This document shows, in pieces, positions 23,601 through 33,084 of a DNA stretch of 64,000 bases (position 1 is the first letter of the stretch; every line of letters starts with the position of its first letter). Under the pieces are notes generated by a model. It did no database searches, was not told the origin of the DNA, and was given only the letters and a program-made list of their open reading frames with translations. The stretch lies in NCBI GenBank assembly GCA_949825045.1, contig OX463813.1, forward strand, positions 3,968,001 through 4,032,000, given 5' to 3'. Origin of the DNA: Argyresthia goedartella (lineage: Eukaryota; Arthropoda; Insecta; Lepidoptera; Argyresthiidae). Position numbers and translations under genes: made by a program.

Positions 23601-26600
23601 TAGGTAGTCTAGTCTCTTCACAAATAATTTCACAAGATTTGCATAATTCGCGCGATGCGTCAGTTTACTTTCCGTATTTTATGAAAATTTGAAACGCTGA
23701 AATATTCGAAAGTTTCTATAAGAACACCCTAATGTTTTTATTGTTTTGAAAAGGTTATTTTGTGTAGATTACGTAGGTATCAAACAACATGTACATGTTG
23801 TTGATAATTTTCTGATGTCGGCTAGATTTGTGTCGAGAGGGAGCATTTTCATAGAAGTCTGTGTTTCTCATGCCAGTACAAAAATAAACTAAGGTCACAG
23901 TGACATTTTCTACACATTGTGTAAAAGAGGGTTTCATTAGCTACTCAGATATACAACTCCCATAATTCTAAGTGTTACCATTCCAACAGAATCACTTGAT
24001 ATATTAGTCAAGTGCCGCGCAGCCCGCACGCTCAAAAACACTCCGGTATTTGTCGTTTTTGACGTCTCGAACTCCCGGGAAAGGAGAGGTTAAAGGCACC
24101 CCTTTTGCACGTGTTTATTTTATTTAGTATTGATGTTCGACAACAAATACGAATCTAAACTATTGTTCTTGTTTCAAAACACCGCATAACAGGAAGTGAC
24201 GTAATAGTGGTTGTTAGTAAGGGACAGGGCTATGCGTCAGCCTCCCTTTCCTTTTCTACGCGAAAAAAGAACAAGGAGATTGACACAAAGCTCTGTCCCT
24301 TATTGACAACAACTGTTACGTCAAATCCGCTGTAGGTCCGTTTTCGCGCCAAACTGTCAACTGTCGGTTTGAACCTGCGAATTTATTTTGGCATTAAATT
24401 AGAGAACAATTGAAAATATTTTTATCTTACCAAAATGGGTAAATGATCACCAAAAGTTGCAGAAAATATCAGGGCAAAATAGTGCGGTAGCTTAGGTGAA
24501 GGGTAAAGGGGGTGAGCGAAGCGAAACCCCCTTTATCCTTCGTGTTAGGTTGAAAATGTAAGAACAACAAAAATACTTAAATTATAAACTTTAGTACAAA
24601 AAACATAAAAAGAAGTTTGATGATCATTTATCCAAACACAATTTGGTCATCATTTACCCATTGTGGTAGTCATTTCGAATTTATTGGTAGTAAAATAGGT
24701 GCGTTTTTGGTAATCATTTAAAAACAAGCCATTCAATTATAGTATTTGAATGTCTTAATATTCTTGTGGTCTGAAAGTGAAAGCAAAATGTAAAATAAGT
24801 TATTATTCCTATTACCTATTTTTATTTATTAATGTATATTTTAATTTGATTTTCAGTAATCAAGATGGATCTGACAATCAAATGAATCAATCCCACAGCA
24901 TTTCTGGTTCCAGAATAAACCTGTACGTATGCATATTACACTGCAATTCTTGGTACTTTATAATGTACATTAGACGGGCATTCTAACGGTGATGGAAAAC
25001 ATCGCGTGGAAACCTTCAATAACCATAACTGCGGCGATGGGCTATCCCCCTGTCACTTATGAAGGAGTTTAAATAATTCTATTATTTTTCAAAATTGATA
25101 ATAACTTATAAACTATGGTTATTTAATGGTCTATAGAAAAATGAATTGTCGTAGAATTAAATTACTCCACTATAAAACCATCTACAGATTTTATTTTGGG
25201 AAACATTAAACTGCATACCAAAATCAATGATTTGCGCAGCAAACATCCCTTATATTTGCTGCGGTAGCTTAGGTGAGGGAGGTGAGCGAAGCGAAGCCCC
25301 CTATATCGTTTTATCATTCGAGTTAGGTTCAACATGTAAAAAAAACAACAAATACTTATAACATAATCTTAAGTACTCATAAAATATTTAAAACATCAAA
25401 AGTGTTTTCCTGATCCTATTTTGCTGCGTAAATCAGCATTTTTGATGTGCGATTAAATACCAGCCTGTACCAAAGCCCCCCGCAGTGACATCAGTAACAT
25501 TGGCTCCAAAACAGCCTTTTATTTCTAGGTTAACGTTAATTGAATATTTTATTAAGATTCTCACTGAAGGAAAACGCGATTGGATGAAATTTTCTCGATA
25601 GATTTGATTATGAAAAGACCTCTAAATTATTATCTTTTTTCCGTTAAATCTGAAATCATAACTAATTTAATTGCGGAATTGCATTCAAAATGTGGATATT
25701 TTGTATCCGTAAACTCTCCTTGAAAATATTTTTGACAAAATAGCGTACCTAATTAATTTTCAATCAATTTTTATGTGGTTTGGTGCTACGTTATTTCAGT
25801 TTGCGTCGAGCCGAGTCTTTTCTTTCGAATACATTCGTATTCCTTTTTAGGGTTCCGTACCCGAAGGGTTCCAAACGGGACCCTATTACTAAGACTTCGC
25901 TGTCCGTCCGTCCGTCTGTCACCAGGCTGTATCTCAAGAACCTAGCTAGCTAGAGAGTTGAAATTTTCACAGATTATGTATTTCTGTTGCCGCTATAACA
26001 ACAAATACTAAAAAACAGGATAAAAGAAATATTTAAGGGGGCTCCCATACAACAATTCTTTCAATACCACATACAAACTTATGGATGCACCTGGTTACGT
26101 ACATGGAGTGTGAAAGTAACCGCACCAATAACTTTGTAAGCAATATTTTGCTGTGTAAAATCCAAACTATTCACTCCACGCCATCGCTTCCATTGAACGG
26201 TGGTACGGAACCCTTCGTGCGCGATTTAGACTCGCACTTGACCGGTTTTTATATATATTTTTACGTATCACCTTAATGATATTTCTTGTATGTTTGGATT
26301 TAATTATATTCTAATTCTAATTGTTTTTCTAATTAGTCTGAATGAAAGTACCGCAATGATTTTTTGACATGTAAATATGTCCCGCGCCTATTCTTAATGC
26401 ACTAATGTTTTGAAAAAGGGGCCCTGCTGATAACCTCATAGCATTACTGAGCTTGGCCATTTGGCAAAATATTATATCTTGTATTCTTATTTTTTCATAT
26501 TTTTTAACGTTTGGCAATAAATGTTTTTCTTTCTTGCTTTCCTTGAATAACTGGCTAAACAAGAATACAATAATTGTGCCTCTGCCACCCCTATTTCAAA

Positions 26601-27000
26601 AGCCGTGACTCTGTGTTTGTTTTGTATTGGTCCTAATAAAAAACAGTTTTATTTTTTCAGTGACAATAATATACAAATTCCTCTATCTGTATATAAACTG
26701 CTCAAGAAGAAGGTTTCCACATATGAAGTGCTCCATAAGAACCTGAAACAGATTTTCACTCCGGGACAAATTCATTCACTGTCGCAGCCTGAGATGCCGC
26801 GTGTCAATTGGTCAACAGAAGACGTTGAAGCCGCTGTAGCTCTCAGAAATGTCAGTCCCGTTGCATATGACCATCTAAGGGCCACTGGTGTTCCTTTGCC
26901 GTCTTTGACAACTTTGAGAACGTGGAGTGCAAAGTGTGGTGTGCCCTTGAAGGAGCTGGAAGATGACCAGCTGATGGATACTGCCAGTAACAGTGAATAA
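11523..27000 (+). CDS. THAP-domain protein, 4 exons (268 aa predicted)
   Basis: Predicted join 11523-11670, 12973-13225, 24857-24922, 26661-27000. It totals 807 nt, a whole number of codons, with matching phases at all three junctions. The N-terminus is a THAP zinc-dependent DNA-binding domain: NCSIRNC supplies the first Cys pair, W is in NQWLRYC, and CSVHF supplies the Cys/His pair after the first intron, followed by AVPSLRLP in the place of the AVPTIF signature. The last exon carries a basic helical stretch (YKLLKKKVSTYEVLHKNL) and a segment (VAYDHLRATGVPLPSLTTL) like the region after the THAP and coiled coil in P-element-type THAP proteins. No transposase catalytic domain follows, so this looks like a small regulator. 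The exon 2 donor (G/GTGTAG) is weak. If it is not used, the protein ends at 13253. Intron 2 is 11.6 kb and holds two piggyBac copies. Confidence 0.65.
11803..11957. repeat. Diverged MITE-like repeat
   Basis: Shares its left end (TTTTGACTGCCA) and a CAGTGCTGACTGGG block with the better copy at 13923-14129. Decayed. Confidence 0.35.
12287..12435 (+). other. Exon-like open segment in THAP intron 1
   Basis: Follows a possible acceptor (GGTGTCAG). It stays open in the phase left by exon 1 and encodes CYTCSKEVKRKHSPH and a helical stretch. Including it would split the THAP domain, so it is either an alternative exon or a relic of a paralogue. An RTE insertion ends it. Confidence 0.25.
12436..12678 (-). 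mobile_element. RTE-type LINE 3' end, 5'-truncated
   Basis: 217 bp (12449-12665) flanked by a 13-bp direct repeat, CTCAAAAGCGGTT, at 12436-12448 and 12666-12678. The minus strand encodes the C-terminal tail of RTE-clade ORF2 (RRSDGRWSRSQTEWWPKG, then SVGRPADRWVDNI). The 3' end reads CCAATGATG, resembling RTE tails. It lies in intron 1 of the THAP gene. Confidence 0.8.
12973..13225 (+). CDS. THAP gene exon 2
   Basis: The acceptor TTTTCAG ends at 12972. It completes the THAP domain (GRVCSVHF) in frame with exon 1. The proposed donor at 13226 is weak but gives the right phase. The frame otherwise stops at 13251-13253. Confidence 0.75.
13302..13471. repeat. Imperfect foldback (MITE-like)
   Basis: The arms about 13302-13382 and 13385-13471 are imperfect inverted copies. 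Anchors are GTCATTTGAAAGCTCTTTT versus AAAAGAGCTATCGAATGAC, and TACTATGGCAG versus CTGCCATAGTA. No coding sequence is seen. Located in THAP intron 2. Confidence 0.6.
13923..14129. mobile_element. MITE with 14-bp terminal inverted repeats
   Basis: The left end ACCTTTTGACCGCC and right end GGCGGTCAAAAGGT are perfect inverted repeats about 207 bp apart. The open frame inside it is not considered coding. Confidence 0.65.
14130..15439. other. Intronic DNA without a recognised gene
   Basis: Contains a GC-rich CGCGCGCGCGCAC stretch near 14936 and, at 15294-15383, a segment (TTAATATTACTTTTACTAGC, then ACATACGAGT) shared with 28240-28285. No protein domain was recognised in the short open frames. Confidence 0.4.
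17408..17626 (+). pseudogene. piggyBac transposase fragments
   Basis: Block 1 (17408-17488) reads WWKTGVLGMPAFRMLMSRNR with F next, matching the MSRNRF signature of piggyBac transposases. Block 2 (17493-17600), in another frame, reads LTRYLKSRATDVIGTMNRKR, then VPAEI, matching the later conserved block before the C-terminus. The sequence between and around them is deleted, so no active enzyme is possible. Copy 2 lacks both blocks. Confidence 0.7.
17687..17960. repeat. Direct repeat inside piggyBac copy 1
   Basis: A ~135-bp unit starting TGTTTCTATCTTTTTGTGTG and ending TTTACTTTAACAGTTGCAA occurs twice. The same pair is in copy 2 at about 22007-22280. Confidence 0.85.
18198..18428. repeat. 114-bp tandem repeat, 2 units (copy 1)
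   Basis: The unit starts GCTGGAAGAAATATCTTTTT and ends near AATAAAGAATATGAATATAT. Units start at 18201 and 18315. Copy 2 of the element has three units. Confidence 0.9.
19583..19953. other. 371-bp spacer between the two piggyBac copies
   Basis: AT-rich, no gene. 19629-19665 (AATGGTTCC, then GGAACCCAAAAAATTA) resembles 28288-28317, so the spacer is part of an interspersed repeat that both piggyBac copies interrupted. Confidence 0.5.
19954..24093 (+). mobile_element. piggyBac-like TTAA element, copy 2
   Basis: 4132 bp between TTAA at 19954-19957 and 24090-24093. Termini as in copy 1, with one mismatch in the left repeat (CTTTTCC). The shared exon-like segment at 21281-21351 lacks 33 bp present in copy 1 (in frame). 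From 21691 to 21935 it has a different middle: the end of an exon (SLAEEMV), an intron from GTAGGT to TTTCACAG, and a short following piece. The transposase core seen in copy 1 is missing. An extra 114-bp unit and a ~65-bp segment near 23764-23840 also differ. No coding capacity for a transposase. Confidence 0.85.
22518..22862. repeat. 114-bp tandem repeat, 3 units (copy 2)
   Basis: Units start at 22521, 22635 and 22749, homologous to 18201-18428. Confidence 0.9.
24094..24337. repeat. Interspersed repeat with hairpin core
   Basis: Homologous to 28335-28575. It contains an inverted pair about 24197-24231 and 24288-24324 (AAGGGACAGGGCT versus AGCTCTGTCCCTT, flanked by GACGTAA/TTACGTC). It begins exactly at the right TTAA of piggyBac copy 2. 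Confidence 0.7.
24434..24662. mobile_element. MITE with ~20-bp inverted ends
   Basis: The left end AATGGGTAAATGATCACC matches the inverted right end GGTCATCATTTACCCATT with one mismatch. Inside is a GCGGTAGCTTAGGTGA block (24483) also found at 25260. No coding sequence. Confidence 0.6.
24857..24922 (+). CDS. THAP gene exon 3 (small)
   Basis: 66 nt, 22 codons. Acceptor GATTTTCAG, donor CCT/GTACGT. It encodes a polar linker (NQMNQSHSISGSRIN). Supported by splice sites and phase only. Confidence 0.5.
25163..25810. repeat. Repeat homologous to 27240-27545
   Basis: The stretches 25163-25210 and 25530-25810 align with 27240-27285 and 27275-27545 (anchors AAAACGCGATTGGATGAAAT and TTTTCTCGATAGA). 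Here they are separated by an extra segment with the GCGGTAGCTTAGGTGA block. The two copies flank the last THAP exon. Confidence 0.65.
25849..26214. mobile_element. Interspersed repeat with AGGGTTCCGTAC ends
   Basis: 366 bp, ends AGGGTTCCGTACC and GGTACGGAACCCT inverted. Contains the GTCCGTCCGTCCGTCTGTCA stretch that I recall as very common in lepidopteran genomes. No protein. Lies in the last THAP intron. Confidence 0.6.
26661..27000 (+). CDS. THAP gene last exon
   Basis: The acceptor ATTTTTTCAG ends at 26660. It encodes the P-element/THAP-like helical segment and stops at 26998-27000. The stop codon lies within an AATAAA hexamer (26996-27001), implying a very short 3' UTR if that signal is used. 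Confidence 0.7.
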
Positions 27001-28055
27001 AAGCTTACTCGCGAATGTCAGTAATTTTTCATTGAATCCAATTTACTTATGGCCTGACTCACAATGTCCCGGCACTGTGTGACAGATTAATCGTACGTTT
27101 TATGATTAACCCGTTACACTGGGTTTTTATCCGAACATTGTACGGGCCGGCGGCAGTCTCGACAATCATAACGATCGTCGTACGACCGATCTCGGTCGTT
27201 GAGGTGCTACGAAAAAAAATGGGGTTTTTTTCGAATCCATTTACTCCACCATGAAGTCATCTACAGATTTGATTTTTGGGTTAACGTTTATTGAGTATTT
27301 GATTAAGATTTTCACTAAATGAAAACGCGATTGGATGAAATTTTCTCGATAGAATTTAATTACGAAAACACCTCTAAATTGTTTTATTTTTTCCTGTAAC
27401 TCTGAAATCCTAACTAATTTCATTATGGAACTGCGTTTAAAATGTAGATATTATGTATTCGCAGAATCTCCTTATTTTTTTTTTAACAAAATAGCGTAGT
27501 TTATTTTTAAACAATTATTCTGTGGTTTAGCGCTAAGTTTTTTCATTTTTTCCCGATTCCGTCCCTCTCACACTGCGGTTCTTTCCACCTGAAGTAACGG
27601 GGACCTTTGCACGGACGAGGTATCACCTTAACCAATTAATGCATCGCCTGACCCGTAATGGATCGCGATTTTCAACCTTATTTCTTGGTAATAAAGTTCA
27701 AAACCTATGAAACCATATATGGGTTAGTATGCAGTAAAGTGTTAAGTGATAACGACATCATTTAAACGATTTTTGGCAGTCTCGACTGACGAAACTATCG
27801 ACTTAAATCGCAAACGTACGTACCGAATTCAACTGTCAACTACGATTTCTACTAATGTTTTTGCGACAAAATCTGACAGCTCGTTAAGTGAATCGTTACG
27901 TTTAATAATCTACAAATTAGTACAAATTTTCGTAGAAAGCAAAGATTTGTAATGGCGGAAGCTTATTTACCGTGGGACTTAATTGTGCTCGAACATATGT
28001 AGATATGTAATGCTGGAGTATGTAAGACAACGGCAAAACGCAAGAAAAAGGCGAA
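27001..28055. other. Intergenic, downstream of THAP gene
   Basis: Holds the second copy of the 25.2-25.8 kb repeat (27240-27545). Otherwise no recognised feature. The small open frame at 27746-27952 has no domain. Confidence 0.4.
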
Positions 28056-28059
28056 ATAG

Positions 28060-28165
28060 CCAACCTCCTCTTTTTTTGGACGACGCCGAGTTTCTCAGGC
28101 TCGTCGCAGGTCGCCGGAGATGATTAAAGAGCTTGTTGATGAACTAAGGTCATCTCAAGGTACCT
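28060..28165 (+). pseudogene. Possible PIF/Harbinger-type transposase scrap
   Basis: DDAEFLR in one frame is followed, after a shift, by RRRSPEMIKELVDELRSSQ in another. This is like the N-terminal helix region of HARBI1-like transposases (the FLRRFR..K..V..L pattern). Too short for certainty. Confidence 0.35.
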
Positions 28166-28184
28166 ATGTGTATGAAATTTCGAC

Positions 28185-28575
28185 TTAATCTGGTCTGAAT
28201 CCGGTCGTTTAATACTTAGATTATATAGTCTAAGGTTTAATATTACTTTTACTAGCTAGGGCAGACATACGAGTAATCATATACTTAATGGTTCGGTTTC
28301 GGAACCCAAAAAATTATAGCGCTAACAACATTAAAGGCACCCCTTTTGCACGTGTTTATTTAATTTAGTATTGATTTTTAACAAAAAATACGAATTTAAA
28401 CTATTGTCAAACAGCACTTGTTTTAAAACACCCCATCAGAGGAAGTGACGTATAGGTAGTTGTTGTTAGTAAGGGACAGGGCTATGCGTCAGCCTCCCTT
28501 TCCTTTTCTACGCGAAAAAAGAACATGGAGATTAACGCTTAGCTGTGCCCTTGCTGACCAACTATACGTCAAGTC
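28185..28575. repeat. Uninterrupted copy of the 15.3/19.6/24.1 kb repeat
   Basis: 28240-28285 matches 15320-15365, 28288-28317 resembles 19629-19665, and 28323-28575 matches 19947-19957 joined to 24090-24337. This is the order expected if the two piggyBac elements were removed. The hairpin core is at about 28446-28571. Confidence 0.6.
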
Positions 28576-29493
28576 CGCTGTTATGGCTGTTAAGTCCTTT
28601 TCACAAAAGAAGTCCCCTAGACGTAGCGCTGTAGTCGTGCGACTGAATGTTGCCAGCATCTTATTTGTAAATCGCAAAAATAAACAAAAATCCATATACG
28701 TCAAGTCCGCTGTTATGGCTGTTAAGTCCTTTTCACAAAAGAAGTCCCCTAGACGTGGCGCTGTAGTCGTGCGACTGAATGTTGCCAGCATCTTTATTTG
28801 TAAATCGCAAAAATAAACAAAAATCCATATACGTCAAGTCCGCTGTTATGGCTGTTAAGTCCTTTTCACAAAAGAAGTCCCCTAGACGTAACGCTGTAAT
28901 CGTGCGACTGAATGTTGCCAGCATCTTTATTTGTAAATCGCAAAAATAAACAAAAATCCATATACGTCAAGTCCGCTGTTATGGCTGTTAAGTCCTTTTC
29001 ACAAAAGAAGTCCCCTAGACGTAGCGCTGTAATCGTGCGACTGAATGTTGCCAGCATCTTTATTTGTAAATCGCAAAAATAAACAAAAATCCATATACGT
29101 CAAGTCCGCTGTTATGGCTGTTAAGTCCTTTTCACAAAAGAAGTCCCCTAGACGTAGCGCTGTAATCGTGCGACTGAATGTTGCCAGCATCTTTATTTGT
29201 AAATCGCAAAAATAAACAAAAATCCATATACGTCAAGTCCGCTGTTATGGCTGTTAAGTCCTTTTCACAAAAGAAGTCCCCTAGACGTAGCGCTGTAATC
29301 GTGCGACTGAATGTTGCCAGCATCTTTATTTGTAAATCGCAAAAATAAACAAAAATCCATATACGTCAAGTCCGCTGTTATGGCTGTTAAGTCCTTTTCA
29401 CAAAAGAAGTCCCCTAGACGTAGCGCTGTAATCGTGCGACTGAATGTTGCCAGCATCTTTATTTGTAAATCGCAAAAATAAACAAAAATCCAT
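28563..29493. repeat. Tandem array, 7 units of 133 bp
   Basis: The unit starts ATACGTCAAGTCCGCTGTTA and ends AAATAAACAAAAATCCAT. Seven consecutive units, the first 132 bp, differ by only a few substitutions. The period is not a multiple of three, so the open frames in it are not a protein repeat. The first unit grows directly out of the preceding interspersed repeat. Confidence 0.95.
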
Positions 29494-29815
29494 TTTATTT
29501 ATTGGACCATTCGCAAGTGATGATTACCATCATAATGTGTAAATAGTACCTCAATGAATGGAGCCTGAAATGCTAAACGGAAGTGGGATACAGCAAGAAG
29601 ACGACTCGGCAGACCACCGACGGTAACGATAGAACTTAGAATTATAATGCCTAGAAACCTAGTCCACGCACACAAAGTGAAGCAAGTAAAACTATGTCCT
29701 TGCAGACATTTTGCCTCATTTTGAAGCGATCGGTATAAGGGAACTATCATTCTAGGCGTTATTGTTATAAGCGGTAGAAATATTGAAATATTAATAAAAT
29801 ATTGAAAATGTATTT
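29494..29815. other. No firm feature
   Basis: A plus-strand scrap, KWDTARRRLGRPPTV (about 29580-29625), is vaguely like a LINE ORF2 tail. Nothing else was recognised. Confidence 0.25.
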
Positions 29816-30941
29816 TAAAATTTTATTGCATAATTATGGTCAAGTGGCGTTATGTCCGACATACTATCGTCGCTATTTGAATCACTGTCGTGATCCGACA
29901 CTGTTTAGCTGTCACTTGCTGTTGAAATTATAAACCGGTCCATTGCTTCATCTATCAGCCTATCTTTTCTAAAATATTCTTCTTCTACATGTTCGACGTG
30001 CTTGCATTGTATTGACCAATCTTCTGGGGTTATGCTCGCAAACGCTTCTTCAGCCAATTTCACAATTTATTTTAAGTCTTGCGAAACATTATTGTCGGCC
30101 ATGCGTCTATTTCCAAAACTCCATATTTTTTCTATCGGGTATAGATCGCAATGGCTTAAAATATATAGCATAAGTAGGTGGGCCTTTGTTTAATTAAATT
30201 GCATAATATGGCTTTTGTCCAGCTATCTTCAAAATAAATTCCTTTTTCTTGCAACCACTCTTGTTGGAGGTTTATTTATTTGTGTACAGTGGTATGGAGC
30301 ATTGTCCATAACCACCAGAGATCTCGGTACGGTATTAATTTTTCAGTCATCCATTTGAGAAAATTCGTCGAATTCATATCGTCATGGTAATCAGAGGACT
30401 TTGATTGTGATTTAAATATCAGTAATGTATTGTTTATGAAACCATTTTCAGTACTAGCACGAGCAATGATCCATCTACTTCCAGCAGATTCCGGAACGTA
30501 AAGCCCTGCCTCTTCTTTACTTTGCCAACAACTTTTAGCATGGTATGTGTTATGGATGTAGGTTTCATCCAAAACATAGTGTTTTTGGTCTTTTTTCGAC
30601 AGTTCGGTTTATTTCTTAGTTTCTCAATGTTTCTTGCTCGCCAAGCAGTTATACCATGGCCTTTCTTTTAGATTTACATCGTTTGTATTTAATCGGTTGT
30701 GATGCTCCCTTGGAAATCCATATCCTCTTTCAATACGGTGCGTAATTTGTTTAAAGTAGGTAATTCTTTCTTCACTATATAAAAGTGGTGAATAATTTGG
30801 CGAATGACACAGAGATCAAAATCATTGAAGTTAAACTTTTTTGGATGTGGACGACTCTTCCGGTGTGACAATTTTTTTCGAAGTATTTGCGGCAGATTTT
30901 CTTTCTTGTGTTATCCTTGAGACGGTTTTCTCAGAAACACC
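29816..30941 (-). pseudogene. Tc1/mariner-superfamily DDE transposase, dead
   Basis: From right to left: after a possible acceptor at 30942, a Ser/Lys-rich N-terminus (VSEKTVSRITQERK), then the helix-turn-helix-like FDLCVIRQIIHHFYIVKKEL (30800-30740), the first acidic block MDETYIHNTYH (30570), the DYHDDMNSTNFLKWM segment (30380), the second acidic block VMDNAPYH (30310, other frame), and the third-residue region PIEKIWSF (30120) ending in an acidic tail. Frames change at least twice and internal stops occur, so it is inactive. Best match is the DDE_3 type (IS630/Tc1/mariner). Inverted ends were not identified. Confidence 0.75.
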
Positions 30942-31056
30942 TGTAATTAAATAAATAGTTATAAAAAAAATCTTGAAATTATTTATAGAGGTGAACTTGT
31001 AATTAATAAATAACCTAATATGATATATGAACAAAATATAACAATTTTATTTCTAA

Positions 31057-31455
31057 TTCTAGCTATACCTACTACTAGGCTCCATAACGTTAATGTATCT
31101 TTTAAAGGGCAATCTATTCGCTTTTACAACAAAATCCCAACTGAGTTACAAGAATTGTCTTTAAATAAATTTAAAAATGTTGTTAAAAATCACTTATGTA
31201 AAAAGGCTTACTACAAAATATCAGATAATGTAGAAGACAAGAAAGCTTGGGAAGGTGTTTGCTCCAACTCTGTAAAAAATAACGTATAAAGCTGGAGGTT
31301 TCTAGTCGCCTCTTTGCCTCCAGCATCAAAAGCATTGAGGTGACGAAATTCAAATTGAGTTCTATATGTGTTAGTTTAAGATTTGACATTCTCCAAATGT
31401 AACCTATGTGTTTCTTATGGAAATAAACTCTTTTTGAATTTTGAATTTTGAATGT
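31057..31455 (+). mobile_element. LINE 3' end, 5'-truncated
   Basis: The end of an ORF2 (FKGQSIRFYNKIPTELQELS, then KKAYYKISD, stop at 31287-31289), a 3' UTR and a terminal repeat of TTTTGAA units at 31429-31452. The protein tail resembles that of the LINE at 55359-55560 and 56600-56773. Confidence 0.75.
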
Positions 31456-32090
31456 CAATATTTAGTATTCATTTATTTGAATCATACAACAGGTTTTAAA
31501 AATATAACAAATTATCAATATTAAATGTTGATTGAAATATTGCGTTCATTATTTTTAAATTTTCCAAGCAAGACGGTAAACATTATATGATATGGTATCC
31601 CTAAAAATGTTCCCGTCATGGCGGCAACTTTCTTGCGAACATTTATCGGTATCAGAACAGAATACCTTCTGCTTCACAATACTCCTTCATCTTGATTATA
31701 ATTTCTCGGCCAGCACTTTTTACAACCTTGGGCATTATAAACAACACTTAAGTCACGAAAAATTTATAAAAATCTCAATTCAATTCAATTTTTTGGTTTG
31801 ATGGCTTCTATTGTGGATCCCTACAGTAATTCCGCCAATATCACGACGAATGTCCGAATACAGTGACAGCACTCTACAACGACAACATGGCCGACTGTCA
31901 AATTTAGTTCCACTAATTGCCGTGTGACTTCTTTGGTGAAAAGCACTTTAGGATCAACTGTTAGCAGTGTCTCCATGTGAAAAATTTAGATTACCGTGTT
32001 GCTAGGGTTCAAAAAACCGTGTTTTGAAGTATAATACGGTGCATCAGCTTAAAAATTACGGTGTAAATTAAAAGCGAAAAAAAATCTGCA
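31456..32090. other. No recognised gene
   Basis: AT-rich DNA, no domain or clear repeat found. Confidence 0.4.
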
Positions 32091-32231
32091 GATTTTTTAT
32101 TTGAGGCCAGAAATGTAAACGAACAATTGTCATTTTCTAGAACAAAACCGTTGACTTTGACATTCATAGTATACTTTTTGTACTGGAAAATGACAGTTCT
32201 TTGTTTACATTTCTGGCCTCAAATTAAAAAT
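32091..32231. repeat. Foldback element with ~50-bp arms
   Basis: The arms 32091-32140 and 32183-32231 are inverted with few mismatches, including TTGAGGCCAGAAATGTAAAC and its complement. The loop is about 42 bases. No coding sequence. Confidence 0.85.
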
Positions 32232-32605
32232 CCTAGTATAGTGATTTGTTGACGTATTCATACATTACTCTTCTTTGCTACACAACTCCACACATAGAAC
32301 TTCGACGAACTTTTTTCTTTTGTTCCCGAAAATGATGATGACAATAACTTGCTGCCAAGGTATGTTTCGAGTACCAAGTAGAGTAAACAAGTAGACGTTC
32401 GATAATTCCCCTCCGTGTTGAATGTTGCCATTTAGTCTTAAGCTGGGAAACAGCGATTCGTTAGACGCAAAAAAACTAAAAGAAACTGGTCGGTGATCCA
32501 TAAGCTAAATTACGATGATAAACGACACGGCAATGCATTTTTAGTGTAGACGGTGGATTGGGCTTGATTACGGTGTATCTACGGTAATTACACTGACTGC
32601 CAGTA

Positions 32606-33070
32606 CGGTTTACGATGCGCATTTGGTGCGCACACTGCACTCGTTGTATATTCCCTGGTTTACATTGTAAGCACGCAAATAGCCCGCATTCTGCCGCGTT
32701 CATTATTATTAATTTATTCATTATTCATCTGTCAACTATCATATGTCATGTCACTCTCCAACAATATAAATTGTTTATCCTCTACTATATAGAACTTTAC
32801 CAACTCTCGCGCTACGTTAAAATTAAATTAAAGCAATAGATTTCCAAGAATAATTCTCAATTCAATTCAAATTTCACAACAGATGTGTGTCAATATGACG
32901 TTTCCACACACACTCCACTACCTCTTTTTCGTGAGCGCTGTGCGCACGCTATTATGACGTCACTCATGAGGTAACAACGTTCACTCTAGTGAATTGTAAG
33001 ATGTGTATTATGAACCGACCTATAGCGCGCTCACAACGCAAATAGCGCTCATAAGTGCATCGTAAACCGC
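32606..33070. mobile_element. MITE copy A with CGGTTTACGATGC ends
   Basis: 465 bp with 13-bp inverted ends CGGTTTACGATGC at 32606 and 33058-33070. Non-coding. The first ~370 bp are repeated in copy B just downstream. Confidence 0.75.
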
Positions 33071-33084
33071 ACCGTGTATCGGTA

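Noticed and set aside
28733..29456. Series of 63-codon minus-strand open frames
   Set aside because: They are the same frame repeated by the tandem array; the 133-bp period shifts frame each unit.
28563..29493. CRISPR-like array
   Set aside because: Whole 133-bp units repeat without unique spacers, and the genome is eukaryotic.
29499..29750. 83-codon minus-strand frame
   Set aside because: The opposite strand has a better LINE-like scrap; neither is convincing.
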